The notes: generated by a model from the letters alone, not told the origin. 64,000 nt of DNA from JBCCTX01 sp039197765 (GCA_039197765.1 JBCCTX010000004.1:4608-68607), one strand, 5' to 3'; positions 1 through 8,975 are shown, counted from the stretch's first letter. Made by a program: numbers and translations.

Positions 1-12
1 ATAAGTATATGA
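1..12 (+). CDS. Possible last codons of an upstream TonB-dependent receptor
   Basis: The first twelve bases read as three sense codons followed by TGA, and this stop overlaps the next ATG as ATGA. The receptor/DUF4249 pair near 54.6 kb has the same four-base overlap. I infer that a receptor gene ends here. Three codons cannot identify a family, so this rests on gene order only. Confidence 0.25.
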   Translation: MSI

Positions 13-812
13 AAAGCATAAAGTATATTTTCTTCTTTATCCTCATTGGGTCTACCTTTTCTTCGTGTGAAGATGTAATTGAATTGGACCTGGATACGAC
101 CGAACCTCGGTTGGTTATTGAAGGCACATTGGATGCAGGAAATCAAATGGCCCGGGTCCTTATTTCCCGATCGAATGACTTTTATGACCTTTCAGGTCCG
201 GAAACCATTTCCGGTGCGTCTATTTCCTTACAAGGCGAAGACGGGGCGGTTTACACCTTGGCTGAAACTTCCGATGGAACCTACCGTGCAGAAAATGTAG
301 CGGTAAATCCAGGCGAGGAGGTTACGATTGCGGTTGAGGTGGAGGGGATCTTGTATGAAGCCGTTTCCCGAGTTCCCTATCCGGTCGACCTCAAAGAAAT
401 TGAAGTTGCAGAAAACGCGATAGAAACTCCTTTTGAGGATGATGCGGAAGGGTCTATTGCGCTGTCGGCCAATTGGGAGGATTTGGCGGATATTGAAAAT
501 TTTTATCGCATCCGTACCTACCTGAATGGTACATTTCAATCAGATAGCTACGTGCTATTAAAAGATGTCTTTGTGGGAGACGGGGCGGAATTGAGTATAC
601 CTCTTCCAGAACGCTTTGAAGAAAACAGCACCGTCACCCTTGAGTTACTCAGCACCGACGAACCTTACTATGACTATTTTTTCCAGGTATCCTCGGTGGC
701 TGGGGATGGGGCTGGCTCAACTACCCCCTTTAATCCGGTAGGTAATTTTTCTCCAAATGTGCTTGGGTATTTTGGTATTTACTATGCTTCATCCCTTTCG
801 ATTGATCTTTAG
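9..812 (+). CDS. DUF4249 family outer-membrane-associated lipoprotein
   Basis: The N-terminus is a lipoprotein signal peptide ending in a lipobox with Cys20 (STFSSC), followed by EDVIELDLD, typical of DUF4249 proteins. The next stretch, with LVIEGTL and a beta-rich Ig/CNA-like region around residues 30-120, fits the family. At 267 residues it is shorter than the 400-residue relative near 54.6 kb, but the C-terminus (GYFGIYYASSL) resembles the usual end, so I see no clear truncation. DUF4249 genes normally follow a TonB-dependent receptor gene, and the overlap with the left window edge fits this. The molecular role is unknown. It is probably anchored at the outer membrane as a partner of the receptor. 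Confidence 0.8.
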   Translation: MKSIKYIFFFILIGSTFSSCEDVIELDLDTTEPRLVIEGTLDAGNQMARVLISRSNDFYDLSGPETISGASISLQGEDGAVYTLAETSDGTYRAENVAVNPGEEVTIAVEVEGILYEAVSRVPYPVDLKEIEVAENAIETPFEDDAEGSIALSANWEDLADIENFYRIRTYLNGTFQSDSYVLLKDVFVGDGAELSIPLPERFEENSTVTLELLSTDEPYYDYFFQVSSVAGDGAGSTTPFNPVGNFSPNVLGYFGIYYASSLSIDL

Positions 813-1112
813 TCAGAGGAAGACTACATTAGCGTTAATCCTTGATGAACAGGGAAACGGGAGGGGATTTTTCGTTGCTTGGCAAATACAAAATGTCAGA
901 GGTTGGTCTTCGAATTCTATTTTACCCTTCCTGTAATATAACCCCAGATTTCCATTGCTAATTCAGGGTGCTATCAGGTACTATGTGAAGGCAGAACGTT
1001 CTGTCTCAATATGAAAATAGAGATCCCTCCGGTTAAAAAAACCTTCTAACCCAATCCTTGGAGAAATTCTTTCTAATTGTTTAATTAGAAAAAAGCCAAA
1101 GTATACCCAATT
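813..1112 (+). other. 300-bp intergenic region without a convincing gene
   Basis: No supported reading frame was found on either strand; the longest ATG frame (38 codons from about 844) has no recognisable features. The region contains a 12-bp perfect palindrome (CAGAACGTTCTG, 992-1003) and, just before the next gene, a 9-bp inverted repeat listed separately. It probably holds the promoter of the reductase gene, but I cannot place -33/-7 elements with confidence. Confidence 0.5.
1070..1091 (+). promoter_or_regulatory. 9-bp inverted repeat ahead of the reductase gene
   Basis: TTTCTAATT and AATTAGAAA form a perfect 9-bp inverted repeat around a GTTT centre, ending 21 bases before the ATG. It could be an operator or a 5' UTR hairpin. 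The A/T-only stem makes a terminator unlikely. Function is inferred only from position. Confidence 0.35.
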
Positions 1113-2336
1113 ATGCAGGAAAGATCCTACGAGGTAGTAGTTTGGGGAGCAACGGGTTTTACCGGTCGTCTAGTAGTTGAATACCTACTAAACCAATACG
1201 GAACGAATTCAAAGCTTCGATGGGCAATTGCTGGTCGGAATCAAACTAAATTAGAAGAAGTCTGTAAGCAACTAGAGGCCCCTACCCTACCCCTTATCAT
1301 TGCTGATAGCCATGATAAAGCTTCCCTGGAAGTTATGGTTCGACAAACTCAGGTAATTTGCTCAACAGTAGGTCCTTACGCTCTATTTGGCACACAGTTG
1401 GTAGAGGCTTGTGTAGAAAATGGAACGGATTATTGCGACCTGACTGGGGAAGTCCAGTGGATACGGAAAATGATCGATACCCATCATGAGCAGGCATCGG
1501 AAAAGCAGGCCAAAATCGTTCACTGCTGTGGCTTTGACTCCATCCCTTCTGATTTCGGGGTTTATTTCCTACAAAAAGAAGCCCAAGCAAGATTGGGGGA
1601 ATATTGTCAGCACATCAAAATGCGGGTTAAAGGAGCTAAAGGGGGATTCAGTGGAGGTACCTACGCTAGCTTGTCCAATGTGCTGGCAGAAGCAGAAGAT
1701 AATCCTAAGATTTATGAAATCCTTCAAAATCCTTACAGCCTGAATCCTCCAGGAGAAAGGTCGGGTCCTGACCAGTTTGACCTAAGTCAAGCTGCCTTTG
1801 ACGAAGATCTCCAACGCTGGATCAGTCCCTTTGTCATGGCAGCCATCAATACCAAAATTGTTCGACGTAGCCATGCCCTTTCAGGCTATCCCTATGGAAA
1901 GGATTTTCAATATGAAGAAGCCACCTTGCATGGAAAAGGCCTTAAATCCAGAAGCATAGCCAATATTTCTGCAGGTATTGGAGGTCTACTTTCCCGCGCA
2001 ACGCCCAATTCCTTTATCAAAAAAACGGCGGATCGCTTCTTGCCCAAACCAGGTGAAGGCCCCTCTAAGGAAGTCAGAGAAGCAGGCTATTTTAACTTAC
2101 TCTTTTTAGGGAAGCTTGCGGATGGTTACCAACTTCGAGCCAAGGTAACTGGGGACAAGGATCCTGGTTATGGGTCTACTTCTAAGATGTTAGCAGAAAG
2201 TGCGGTGTGCTTGGCTCTGGAAAAAGATAATTTGCCTAAGCAATATGGGGTGTTGACACCCACCACAGCAATGGGAGATATCCTACTAGACCGATTAAGC
2301 ATAAATGCTGGCCTGACTTTTGAGATAAAAGAATAG
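1113..2336 (+). CDS. Saccharopine-dehydrogenase-like / trans-acting enoyl reductase family protein
   Basis: A Rossmann nucleotide-binding motif, GATGFTGR, sits at residues 13-20, followed by VVEYLL and an AGRN segment. The HCCGFDSIPSDFG stretch is characteristic of the SCCPDH-like / trans-acting enoyl reductase branch. At 407 residues it matches the full length of that branch. Family members are NAD(P)-dependent oxidoreductases acting on lipid or polyketide intermediates in mycobacteria, and largely uncharacterised elsewhere. The gene stands alone, convergent with its right-hand neighbour, only 10 bp stop to stop. The substrate cannot be predicted. Confidence 0.8.
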   Translation: MQERSYEVVVWGATGFTGRLVVEYLLNQYGTNSKLRWAIAGRNQTKLEEVCKQLEAPTLPLIIADSHDKASLEVMVRQTQVICSTVGPYALFGTQLVEACVENGTDYCDLTGEVQWIRKMIDTHHEQASEKQAKIVHCCGFDSIPSDFGVYFLQKEAQARLGEYCQHIKMRVKGAKGGFSGGTYASLSNVLAEAEDNPKIYEILQNPYSLNPPGERSGPDQFDLSQAAFDEDLQRWISPFVMAAINTKIVRRSHALSGYPYGKDFQYEEATLHGKGLKSRSIANISAGIGGLLSRATPNSFIKKTADRFLPKPGEGPSKEVREAGYFNLLFLGKLADGYQLRAKVTGDKDPGYGSTSKMLAESAVCLALEKDNLPKQYGVLTPTTAMGDILLDRLSINAGLTFEIKE

Positions 2337-2346
2337 ATCCTACAGT

Positions 2347-3771
2347 TTACCCAGATGTTGCCAACTCGTACATCCGATCCACTTCTGCTTTTAACCCCCT
2401 TTGTAGCATAGGATAAGGCTCTCCATACCCATCCATCAGGCCTGAGTGTTGCCTATCGTGCTTTCTCGGTACGAGATTAGGGGCATCTATCAAACCACAG
2501 TAGTGCCAACCGACAAATTCAGGTCGGGAAAAGGCCTTTTGAAAAAATTCTACCGTCCATTCACCTCGTTGTGCTAGGTTGTCTGCAATGGGGCCAAAGG
2601 GCCTAGGCATGTGTTGGGTGATCATTGTGAAGGCCGAATCGCCATTCATGACGGGTTTATCCACTTTCCGGGACCAACGATCTAGTCGAGGCTCCTGAAC
2701 CTCATAGCGAGCGTACATTTGGTAGAAAATGATGTCTGTGAACCGACTTGTAACCGCTAATACCGTATCCAAAGAATCGGTATTAGCGTTGAGCTTATCC
2801 CCTACGAATAAGTGGTTGGGGTCATACCTACGGATTGCATCTAATACTGTCTGGTAGTAGGTCTCTACCACCAGCTGAAGAAATAATAGATTATCCCGGG
2901 TTTCATTTGCATTAGATAAATCTGTTTGAGGGCGCCATTGGGTGGTATTAGCAAGTGCATCAAAGGTATCAAAAAAGGTTCCATAAGTCGAGTTGAACCC
3001 TACAATTTCCCCGCGATAAATTTCTTTCATCTTTTTGACATAGGCTTGCTTCCCGGGAGTAGCTGGACCTAGGTTTCGCAACCTTCGCGGCCAGCCGATA
3101 CGCGCCTCTCGGCGTGCCCCTCCTATCACATCAGGCCGTGAACGACAGTCTTCCTCAGTGAATAAGGGACAATCCGTCATGGAATACCCCAAAAGAAAGG
3201 GATCATCTTTTAGGGGAGCGGCATATTCCTTGGCAAGCTGATCACAATGCGCTGCGAAAGCAGGAGAGAATACATCTTTAAAATTCTCGTCAGGGACTTC
3301 GGCTTTCCAATGAGGCACATCTAGAAAGCGAATAGGACGCATATAGGGCACGGCCGGTCGAGGGGTATTGATCACTTGCAAGGCATTGTGTACCCCAACG
3401 GTATTAAAGCCAAATTCCTTGCAGGTCTTCAAGAACCACGAACGCAAAGCCGCATTAAAGGGAGGCCCCTCTAGCTTTTCAAGCCCCAATTTCCTTTTCC
3501 AAGCATCCTCGTTGTAAGCCTGCTTCCACAAATCTGGGTACATATGATTAATTCCAAAACTCAAAAAGGCATTTCCTTCAGGGCTCACCAGCCACCAACG
3601 ACTGTCTTTTTCTACCCGAAAAAAGCCTGTAGCCTGAAACTTTTTCCCTGTCCAAGCCCCATATTGGTCGAAAGAGAAGGAGTCCCTGTCCCTTGGTATC
3701 GGGAAGGTTCCTACCGTTCCTGTAGAAAGAAAGCCATAGAATGAGGTCTGAAGAAAGGTTCGCCGATACAT
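2347..3771 (-). CDS. Agarase-like (beta/alpha)8-barrel protein with Tat-type signal
   Basis: I place the start at the ATG of MYRRTFLQTS, giving 474 residues; an upstream start would add 15 residues ahead of the signal. The twin-arginine motif (RRTFLQ) and following hydrophobic stretch indicate Tat export. Residues 50-77 (GFFRVEKDSRWWLV...PEGNAF...GIN) and the tail around 420-440 (GWHYCGLID, RQHSGLMD) match the agarase/GH50-related family common in marine Bacteroidota and Planctomycetes. The places where clan GH-A enzymes carry catalytic Glu read GYSMTDCP (about residue 194) and VMNGDSAF (about 374), so the usual NE and E are missing. It may act on galactans or be a non-canonical or inactive relative. 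The downstream minus-strand gene context does not settle the substrate. Confidence 0.65.
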   Translation of the reverse strand: MYRRTFLQTSFYGFLSTGTVGTFPIPRDRDSFSFDQYGAWTGKKFQATGFFRVEKDSRWWLVSPEGNAFLSFGINHMYPDLWKQAYNEDAWKRKLGLEKLEGPPFNAALRSWFLKTCKEFGFNTVGVHNALQVINTPRPAVPYMRPIRFLDVPHWKAEVPDENFKDVFSPAFAAHCDQLAKEYAAPLKDDPFLLGYSMTDCPLFTEEDCRSRPDVIGGARREARIGWPRRLRNLGPATPGKQAYVKKMKEIYRGEIVGFNSTYGTFFDTFDALANTTQWRPQTDLSNANETRDNLLFLQLVVETYYQTVLDAIRRYDPNHLFVGDKLNANTDSLDTVLAVTSRFTDIIFYQMYARYEVQEPRLDRWSRKVDKPVMNGDSAFTMITQHMPRPFGPIADNLAQRGEWTVEFFQKAFSRPEFVGWHYCGLIDAPNLVPRKHDRQHSGLMDGYGEPYPMLQRGLKAEVDRMYELATSG

Positions 3772-3831
3772 GGTATTTTCTGTTTCATTGAAATTAGGAA
3801 AAAATACCAGAATCAACTTCCTTAGGTTATC

Positions 3832-5439
3832 TCAATCCCGTTTTATAATTTCCTCAACGATTTTTTGCCCAGACTTGAGGTCCTGGATTTCAAGGATATA
3901 GGTCCCTGGAACTACAGAAAGGAGCGAAATCGAGGTAGGATTTCGCTGTTGAAGGATTCGTTTACCCTCCAAATTATAGAGGGAAGCGATAAACCTAAGC
4001 TGGTCTTGAACCTCAATGTGTACTATTTCCAACGTAGGATTGGGAAAGATTCTCAGGGTTGTATTTGGCAAGGAGTAAATAGAGGTGAGCGTATCTTCGG
4101 CCGATTCATTGGGGCAGCCTCCCACATTTCCAAAGGAATCAATAGCGGTTTCGGTTCCGTTTTGGATGAGGTCTTGACAAGACCAATCTGCTCGAATAAT
4201 GTTTGCTTCTGCTTCCAATTCTGCAAGAATAGCCATTTCTTCCTCACTGAGCGAAGCTATTAGGTTATCCAATTCGGCTAAACTTTCCTCTATTCTGTAA
4301 AATTCCTGGGAGCCATTGCTATCTTCAATCAGTTTATATCGGTCATTTTTTATCGCCCAGAAAAGCGTCTCACCATCGCGGTAATCTGAATAAATATATT
4401 TTCGCGACTCCAACGTATTGGGTTGTGAAAGGGATGCCTTAAGGCTGTAACTGTTATGGATCCCCCCTTGTAAGGTATGAGAAGTGATTTCTATCAAGGT
4501 TGCATATAGGTCTACCGCCTGTGTGAGGCCTGCTTCTTGCTCTCCTGGACGGTCCACCCCTGCCCCACTAAGGATCATAGGAACCCGAAGGCCCCCTTCA
4601 AACATAGTTCCTTTGCCATGCCGATTGGGGAAGTAATCCATAACGCGGCTAGGGGTTCCATTATCCCCAATGAAAATAATCAAGGTGTTTTCACGAGTGC
4701 TTTGAGTCATGCTGTCTAGTAAACGACCAATTTCATGATCGAGTGCTTCTATGGAAGCCTGGTACAATTGGCGATCTGAAGTAGGATCTTCTAGGCTGTA
4801 CAATCCATCTGGAGGAAGCTGAAAAGGCCCATGAGGCGCAATGTGAGACAGCCACAAGAACCAAGGTTGTTCCTGAGCTTCAATCCAGTCGATGGCAGAA
4901 TTTGTCAGGTGGGTAGTGATATACTCCGTCTCTTGGGTCGTGACTCCATTTTCCACTTTTTCCCAACCGTAGTAATCATCAATAGTCCCTCGAATCACTC
5001 CTTCAAAATGGTCTACTCCATGGGCCATTGGATGGTTAAGATCGACTGGATTGGAAATATGCCATTTGCCGATTACAGCGGTTGAATAAGCGTCATTCGT
5101 AGTACGATTGATGTAAGAGAATATGGACTCGTGTTCCAGGTCTAAATTACCCGGGGGGCGCATCACCCCTGTTTTTATCCCATATTTCCCACTCATGATG
5201 GCTGCTCGGGTAGGGGTACACTGTGGGGTTGCCCAGGTATTGGTATAGGTAAGGCCCTGTACTTGTAAGGCCTGCAAATTGGGAGTCGCAGGCCTATTCT
5301 CAATCATTAAGCCAAAGCCCTCAATTGCATCTATACCGAGGTCATCAGCTATGATGAGAAGGATATTAGGCCTGTTCTCCTGAGCAAATAATACACTTGG
5401 AAACCATAAAAGTGAAAGAAAATAAAAAACGAATCTCAT
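3832..5439 (-). CDS. Secreted sulfatase with type IX secretion C-terminal sorting domain
   Basis: This is a formylglycine sulfatase. The metal-binding segment NILLIIADDLG (residues 25-35) precedes CTPTR with Cys74, the residue converted to formylglycine in the C-x-P-x-R class. IGDNGTPS supplies further active-site residues. The chosen ATG gives a clean signal peptide (RFVFYFLSLLW...AQ); a longer form would need a GTG start. The last 80 or so residues (LRIFPNPT, VHIEV, LYNLEGKRI, GTYILEI) are a type-A T9SS sorting domain, so the protein should reach the cell surface or medium. The other four sulfatases in the window lack this domain. Substrate unknown. It lies next to the agarase-like gene on the same strand, 60 bp apart. 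Confidence 0.9.
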   Translation of the reverse strand: MRFVFYFLSLLWFPSVLFAQENRPNILLIIADDLGIDAIEGFGLMIENRPATPNLQALQVQGLTYTNTWATPQCTPTRAAIMSGKYGIKTGVMRPPGNLDLEHESIFSYINRTTNDAYSTAVIGKWHISNPVDLNHPMAHGVDHFEGVIRGTIDDYYGWEKVENGVTTQETEYITTHLTNSAIDWIEAQEQPWFLWLSHIAPHGPFQLPPDGLYSLEDPTSDRQLYQASIEALDHEIGRLLDSMTQSTRENTLIIFIGDNGTPSRVMDYFPNRHGKGTMFEGGLRVPMILSGAGVDRPGEQEAGLTQAVDLYATLIEITSHTLQGGIHNSYSLKASLSQPNTLESRKYIYSDYRDGETLFWAIKNDRYKLIEDSNGSQEFYRIEESLAELDNLIASLSEEEMAILAELEAEANIIRADWSCQDLIQNGTETAIDSFGNVGGCPNESAEDTLTSIYSLPNTTLRIFPNPTLEIVHIEVQDQLRFIASLYNLEGKRILQQRNPTSISLLSVVPGTYILEIQDLKSGQKIVEEIIKRD

Positions 5440-5560
5440 TCCTCGGAAATTTAGATATGAGTACACTCATTTTGACCAGACGTACCCAGGAATATAATTC
5501 GAGTCCTAATTCTTCCCAAAGCCTTAGTCCCAATCTGGAAATATTTAAGGGTATTTGGAA

Positions 5561-6568
5561 TTAGTTTCCTAGCAGTTCTATCGCTCGTTCTAGTTGGGGG
5601 TCGATTCCTTGTATCGAATCTTGTGCAGTAATAAACACCTGCTCATCGGGGGGTATTCCTCGCCCCTCAAAACTTACTCCATTTGCATTACTTGTCAGGG
5701 TAGTAGTTAGTCGATAGTTCCATCCATTTGGGAGTTCCCTATAGCTATTGAGGCCCATGCCCCCGGCAGTAAAATCACCAACTGTAGTTATATAGGGCTG
5801 GATCTCCAAGGGAAGGACGAACAACTCTGCTGCGCTTTGCGTGGATTTATTCATGAGGATCACGATGGGGTTGAGGTATTGGAAAGGGCCAGCAGGATCT
5901 ATTCGCCCATCGATCGTATCATCGAAATCGTCATGGTTTGGCCCATTTCTAAATTGAGCTTTTAGGGCTACAAAGGAACGGTCTATAAACCGACTAGCAA
6001 CTGCATAGGAGGATGCTGCTTCTCCTCCTGAATTGCCCCGCATATCCAAAATTAATCCCTCGGTATCCCGTAATTGGGAGAGGATTTCGTCAATATCCTC
6101 AAAGGCAGCTAAGTCGATCGTTCCACTAAAGGTTTTCACATGAATATATCCCATATTCTCCCCGGAAATGCGCCCCCAACGAAATACGGTGTTCTCAGAT
6201 ATTGATCCGAGATATCCCTCCAAGGAGCCAATTCCTTTCAAGGAATTGGGATTGTCCGCCCTATATATGGTCCTGCCTACACGAGGAATGACCAGCCCCA
6301 CATGTATATCTTCAAATGCGAGTAATATTTGGGTGATTTTCTCCTGAAATTCAACGGGATCCAGGCCTGAATCAATTTCAGAAACAGTAGAAACATATAC
6401 GGAATCCCAGTCTAGGCTCCGGACCGTAAACCCTGCATAATGTTTGTCAAAGTCTTCCCATAATAGTTGAAAAACTGTGGTTTGATCTGTATCCAGCTCT
6501 TCATTAACAAGCACATTTTCACATGCTTGCAGGCTCAAAATAGCTAAAAGAAGTAAATATCGATTCAT
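5561..6568 (-). CDS. S41 family peptidase, lipoprotein
   Basis: The signal peptide ends in a lipobox with Cys16 (LSLQAC). The C-terminal half has the S41 (tail-specific protease) core: GLILDMRGNSGGEA near residue 170 and the nucleophile segment STQSAAELF near residue 243, with GDFTAGG further on. No clear PDZ domain is visible between them, so this is a short S41 form of 335 residues. It should be a serine peptidase anchored on the periplasmic or surface side. It follows the 6571-7374 gene with a 2-bp gap, so the two are very likely co-transcribed. Confidence 0.85.
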   Translation of the reverse strand: MNRYLLLLAILSLQACENVLVNEELDTDQTTVFQLLWEDFDKHYAGFTVRSLDWDSVYVSTVSEIDSGLDPVEFQEKITQILLAFEDIHVGLVIPRVGRTIYRADNPNSLKGIGSLEGYLGSISENTVFRWGRISGENMGYIHVKTFSGTIDLAAFEDIDEILSQLRDTEGLILDMRGNSGGEAASSYAVASRFIDRSFVALKAQFRNGPNHDDFDDTIDGRIDPAGPFQYLNPIVILMNKSTQSAAELFVLPLEIQPYITTVGDFTAGGMGLNSYRELPNGWNYRLTTTLTSNANGVSFEGRGIPPDEQVFITAQDSIQGIDPQLERAIELLGN

Positions 6569-6570
6569 AT

Positions 6571-7374
6571 TTAGAACGTGTAGGCAATTTTTGCAGTATA
6601 CTGACTCATCCCATTTCGGATAGGCAGGAACTTTGGATAATTATAATATCGGAATGCATAATGGGCACCTAGCCTAAAGTGGGTCGATAGCTCATAAAAA
6701 TACTCCAGCCTGACCCTCACATCTCGGAAATCATTCAGGGTTAAGAAATCTCCTGACTTGAGCACTGCATCCACCGGAATTGCATTGGGATCTTCAACAA
6801 TTGCTTGAAAAATCTCTTCAGAAAAATCGTTGGGTACACGCATCCGCCCAAGCACATAGCCGACTAAGGGGTAGGATACACGAAATCCAATATGGTGTTG
6901 GCTGTTAAAATCCCGTTGAAGTGCATACATAGCATTAAGGCTGGTAAAAAAATCTACTGAAATTTCATCTTCAACCAGGAATATATAGTTTCGAGCGGAT
7001 AAGAAATTGAAGAGTCCAAGACCTATTTGATGCTTCCATTTCTTATGGGAAATAGTTCTCGAATACCCATAGTCTAAAAAGGCTAGGGTATTCTCTACCT
7101 CACCGAGTGATTGGGTATTGAGTGTAGGAGATAATACTTGGCTAGAAAATCCTACAGAAACCTCATGGGTTTCCCTTTCCCCATTATTCACGAATCCCAA
7201 ATCCAAGAAAAACCCTGATCCACGGTAAACCAGTGGGGAGAATACCTCATCCTGTAGACTGGAATGGATAAGGCCTAATCCAAGACTTATATGTCTAGTT
7301 AAGGAACTAGAATCTTGAGAGAAACCCTCTAGCTGGAAAAATACAATTAGGACCAGAACTACTATTTTTATCAT
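6571..7374 (-). CDS. Predicted outer-membrane beta-barrel protein, function unknown
   Basis: The protein has an N-terminal signal peptide (IVVLVLIVFFQLEGFSQ). It then shows alternating hydrophobic and polar strands with many aromatic residues and ends in a terminal Phe (AKIAYTF), as expected for an outer-membrane barrel of about 245 residues. I do not recognise the family. It is the first gene of a two-gene unit with the S41 peptidase. Confidence 0.6.
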   Translation of the reverse strand: MIKIVVLVLIVFFQLEGFSQDSSSLTRHISLGLGLIHSSLQDEVFSPLVYRGSGFFLDLGFVNNGERETHEVSVGFSSQVLSPTLNTQSLGEVENTLAFLDYGYSRTISHKKWKHQIGLGLFNFLSARNYIFLVEDEISVDFFTSLNAMYALQRDFNSQHHIGFRVSYPLVGYVLGRMRVPNDFSEEIFQAIVEDPNAIPVDAVLKSGDFLTLNDFRDVRVRLEYFYELSTHFRLGAHYAFRYYNYPKFLPIRNGMSQYTAKIAYTF

Positions 7375-7424
7375 GTGTTGCTAAACTTTCAGGTCAGAAT
7401 TTCAATCTCTTGAATTCACAATCT

Positions 7425-7456
7425 GTTCAATTCACTCTGTTCAATGTTCAATTCAC
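7425..7456 (+). promoter_or_regulatory. Direct repeat GTTCAATTCAC x2, 21-bp spacing (candidate LytTR site)
   Basis: GTTCAATTCAC occurs at 7425-7435 and 7446-7456, exactly 21 bp apart. A partial GTTCAAT lies between them (7439-7445) and a related TTGAATTCAC lies just upstream. Two direct repeats two helical turns apart is the known layout of LytTR-domain sites, and TCTGTTCAA/AATGTTCAA match most of the published degenerate consensus around GTT. The same pair occurs ahead of the efflux operon that encodes a LytTR regulator. The distance to the next ATG is about 120 bp. Assigning it to that regulator is inference. Confidence 0.5.
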
Positions 7457-7577
7457 AGGAATTGCCTCTACGAATCCTTCTTCTTTCGCGTATCCCAAGC
7501 ATATAACAAAAATATTTTAAGCGAAACAGCTCAAAAACAATCACATTAAAATTTTAAAACAATTAACGTTAACCATC

Positions 7578-7964
7578 ATGAAATCCGTAAAAATTTTGTC
7601 ATTTTTTCTTGCCTTAGTTGTAGTTGGGTTCCATACCGCAATCGCACAAGACAGCGAAGTAACTCTCACGGCAGAACAAAAAGAGCAGATGAAGCAAAAC
7701 TTTGAGGAATTTGCTGCTGTCCTAAACCTTAGTGATGAACAAAAGGCAGACTTTGAAGCCATCACCAAGAAATACACTGGGAAGATGATAGCTGTAAAAG
7801 AGGGTGGGGGGAGCAAACTGAAGAAGTATAAAAAAGTAAAAGCTATCCGCGCAGACAGGAATGCCGAAATGGAAGAACTACTTTCTCCGGACCAGTACCA
7901 AATTTACTTAGACAAACAAGCAGAATTCCAGGAGAAAATGAAAGCCAAGCGCAATCAAATGTAA
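7578..7964 (+). CDS. Small secreted CpxP/Spy-like helical protein
   Basis: A signal peptide (ILSFFLALVVVGFHTAIAQ) is followed by about 105 residues that are almost entirely charged and helical. It contains LTAEQKEQMKQNF, LNLSDEQKADFEAI and a C-terminal LLSPDQYQIYLDKQ. The repeated L-(T/S)-x-(E/D)-Q pattern resembles periplasmic CpxP/Spy (LTXXQ) proteins, which buffer misfolded envelope proteins. The match is by pattern, not strong identity. It is a single-gene unit with a hairpin terminator directly after it and a candidate LytTR repeat upstream, which suggests envelope-stress-type control. Confidence 0.65.
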   Translation: MKSVKILSFFLALVVVGFHTAIAQDSEVTLTAEQKEQMKQNFEEFAAVLNLSDEQKADFEAITKKYTGKMIAVKEGGGSKLKKYKKVKAIRADRNAEMEELLSPDQYQIYLDKQAEFQEKMKAKRNQM

Positions 7965-7982
7965 TTTGTAACTCTATCTGCG

Positions 7983-8012
7983 AGCATGAACTTGAATTGA
8001 CAGGTTCATGCT
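7983..8012. terminator. Bidirectional hairpin between convergent genes
   Basis: AGCATGAAC and GTTCATGCT form a perfect 9-bp stem with a 12-base loop, followed on the plus strand by ATTTTG. The hairpin's right arm overlaps the stop codon of the minus-strand hydrolase. It can serve the small plus-strand gene and possibly the convergent gene. Confidence 0.65.
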
Positions 8013-8910
8013 ATTTTGCTATTAGAAGTTTTAGCATATCTGTGATAGGAGCCCTATGGGTATGTATACCCGCATGTGAAGCTCCCGGCAGTTCCTTAAA
8101 TCTTGAGTCTGGCAATCGTTTTTTCAATTCTAATATTACTCCTTGGAAGATCGGTAGAGACTTATCGCCATACATGATAGTGACCTCCTTCTGTACAGGA
8201 AGTAAATGCTCCACCCCAATTTCTAGTCTGGATTTGTCTTTGGATTGATCTAACCAGGTGGCATAATTAGAGAGGAACATATGTCTCATTCTATCATCAA
8301 GGGCATCCTCCCAACTGCCCTTGCCAAATGCCACTTCCTCCATAAACAAAATGGTCCCCTGTTCGATTTCTCCTTTTTCCAACAGGGTCTTAGAAGATTC
8401 CAGAGCTTTTTTGGAAGCCGTGAGAATCTCGACATACTCAGGAATTCCCCTTAGTAATCCAAACAGGGGAGGCTCGTAAAGTACCAGGCTGTGTACTTTC
8501 CCAGGATAGCGCTCAGCTAGGCCTATCGCGATATTAGCCCCGTAAGAATGCCCTACGATTATCGCAGATTTATAGCCAAGTGTTTCTATCATATTTCCAG
8601 CATCATCCACGTCCTGCCAGATACTACCTTGGCCCTTAGGAGTAGGAGACGCACTATGTCCCCTTCTATCATATAATATAATGGGATTGGTACTAAATTG
8701 AGTCAATTGAGAAGCGACAGGCAGCCAGGAACTGTGATCGTCCCAAGATCCGTGTATGAACACGATAGGAATGCCTTTCCCTTTCTTATGGCGAAGGGCC
8801 AACTCTGCATCCTTACAATTTATGAGTTGGAGAGGATAAGAAAAAGGTTGAGAGAAACTTACACCACTCATAAGCACATTCAAAATTAGCACCATTTGAC
8901 CATACTTCAT
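8011..8910 (-). CDS. Secreted alpha/beta hydrolase
   Basis: A signal peptide (to about residue 20) precedes an alpha/beta hydrolase fold. It has the oxyanion segment IVFIHGSWDDHSSW near residue 50, the DRRGHS turn, the nucleophile elbow GHSYG near residue 121, and a C-terminal His in GASHAGIHTHRA. Family members are esterases, lipases or peptidase-like hydrolases, and nothing here fixes the substrate. It lies 65 bp downstream of an AraC-type regulator gene on the same strand and could share its transcript. Confidence 0.8.
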   Translation of the reverse strand: MKYGQMVLILNVLMSGVSFSQPFSYPLQLINCKDAELALRHKKGKGIPIVFIHGSWDDHSSWLPVASQLTQFSTNPIILYDRRGHSASPTPKGQGSIWQDVDDAGNMIETLGYKSAIIVGHSYGANIAIGLAERYPGKVHSLVLYEPPLFGLLRGIPEYVEILTASKKALESSKTLLEKGEIEQGTILFMEEVAFGKGSWEDALDDRMRHMFLSNYATWLDQSKDKSRLEIGVEHLLPVQKEVTIMYGDKSLPIFQGVILELKKRLPDSRFKELPGASHAGIHTHRAPITDMLKLLIAK

Positions 8911-8975
8911 TATGGGGAATATTATTTTAGGACGAAATTGCCATGGATCTTCCTAAATTCCCTGGACAGTTTATG

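Noticed and set aside
992..1003. 12-bp perfect palindrome CAGAACGTTCTG
   Set aside because: Palindromes of this size are expected several times by chance in 64 kb, and no second copy was noticed near a promoter.
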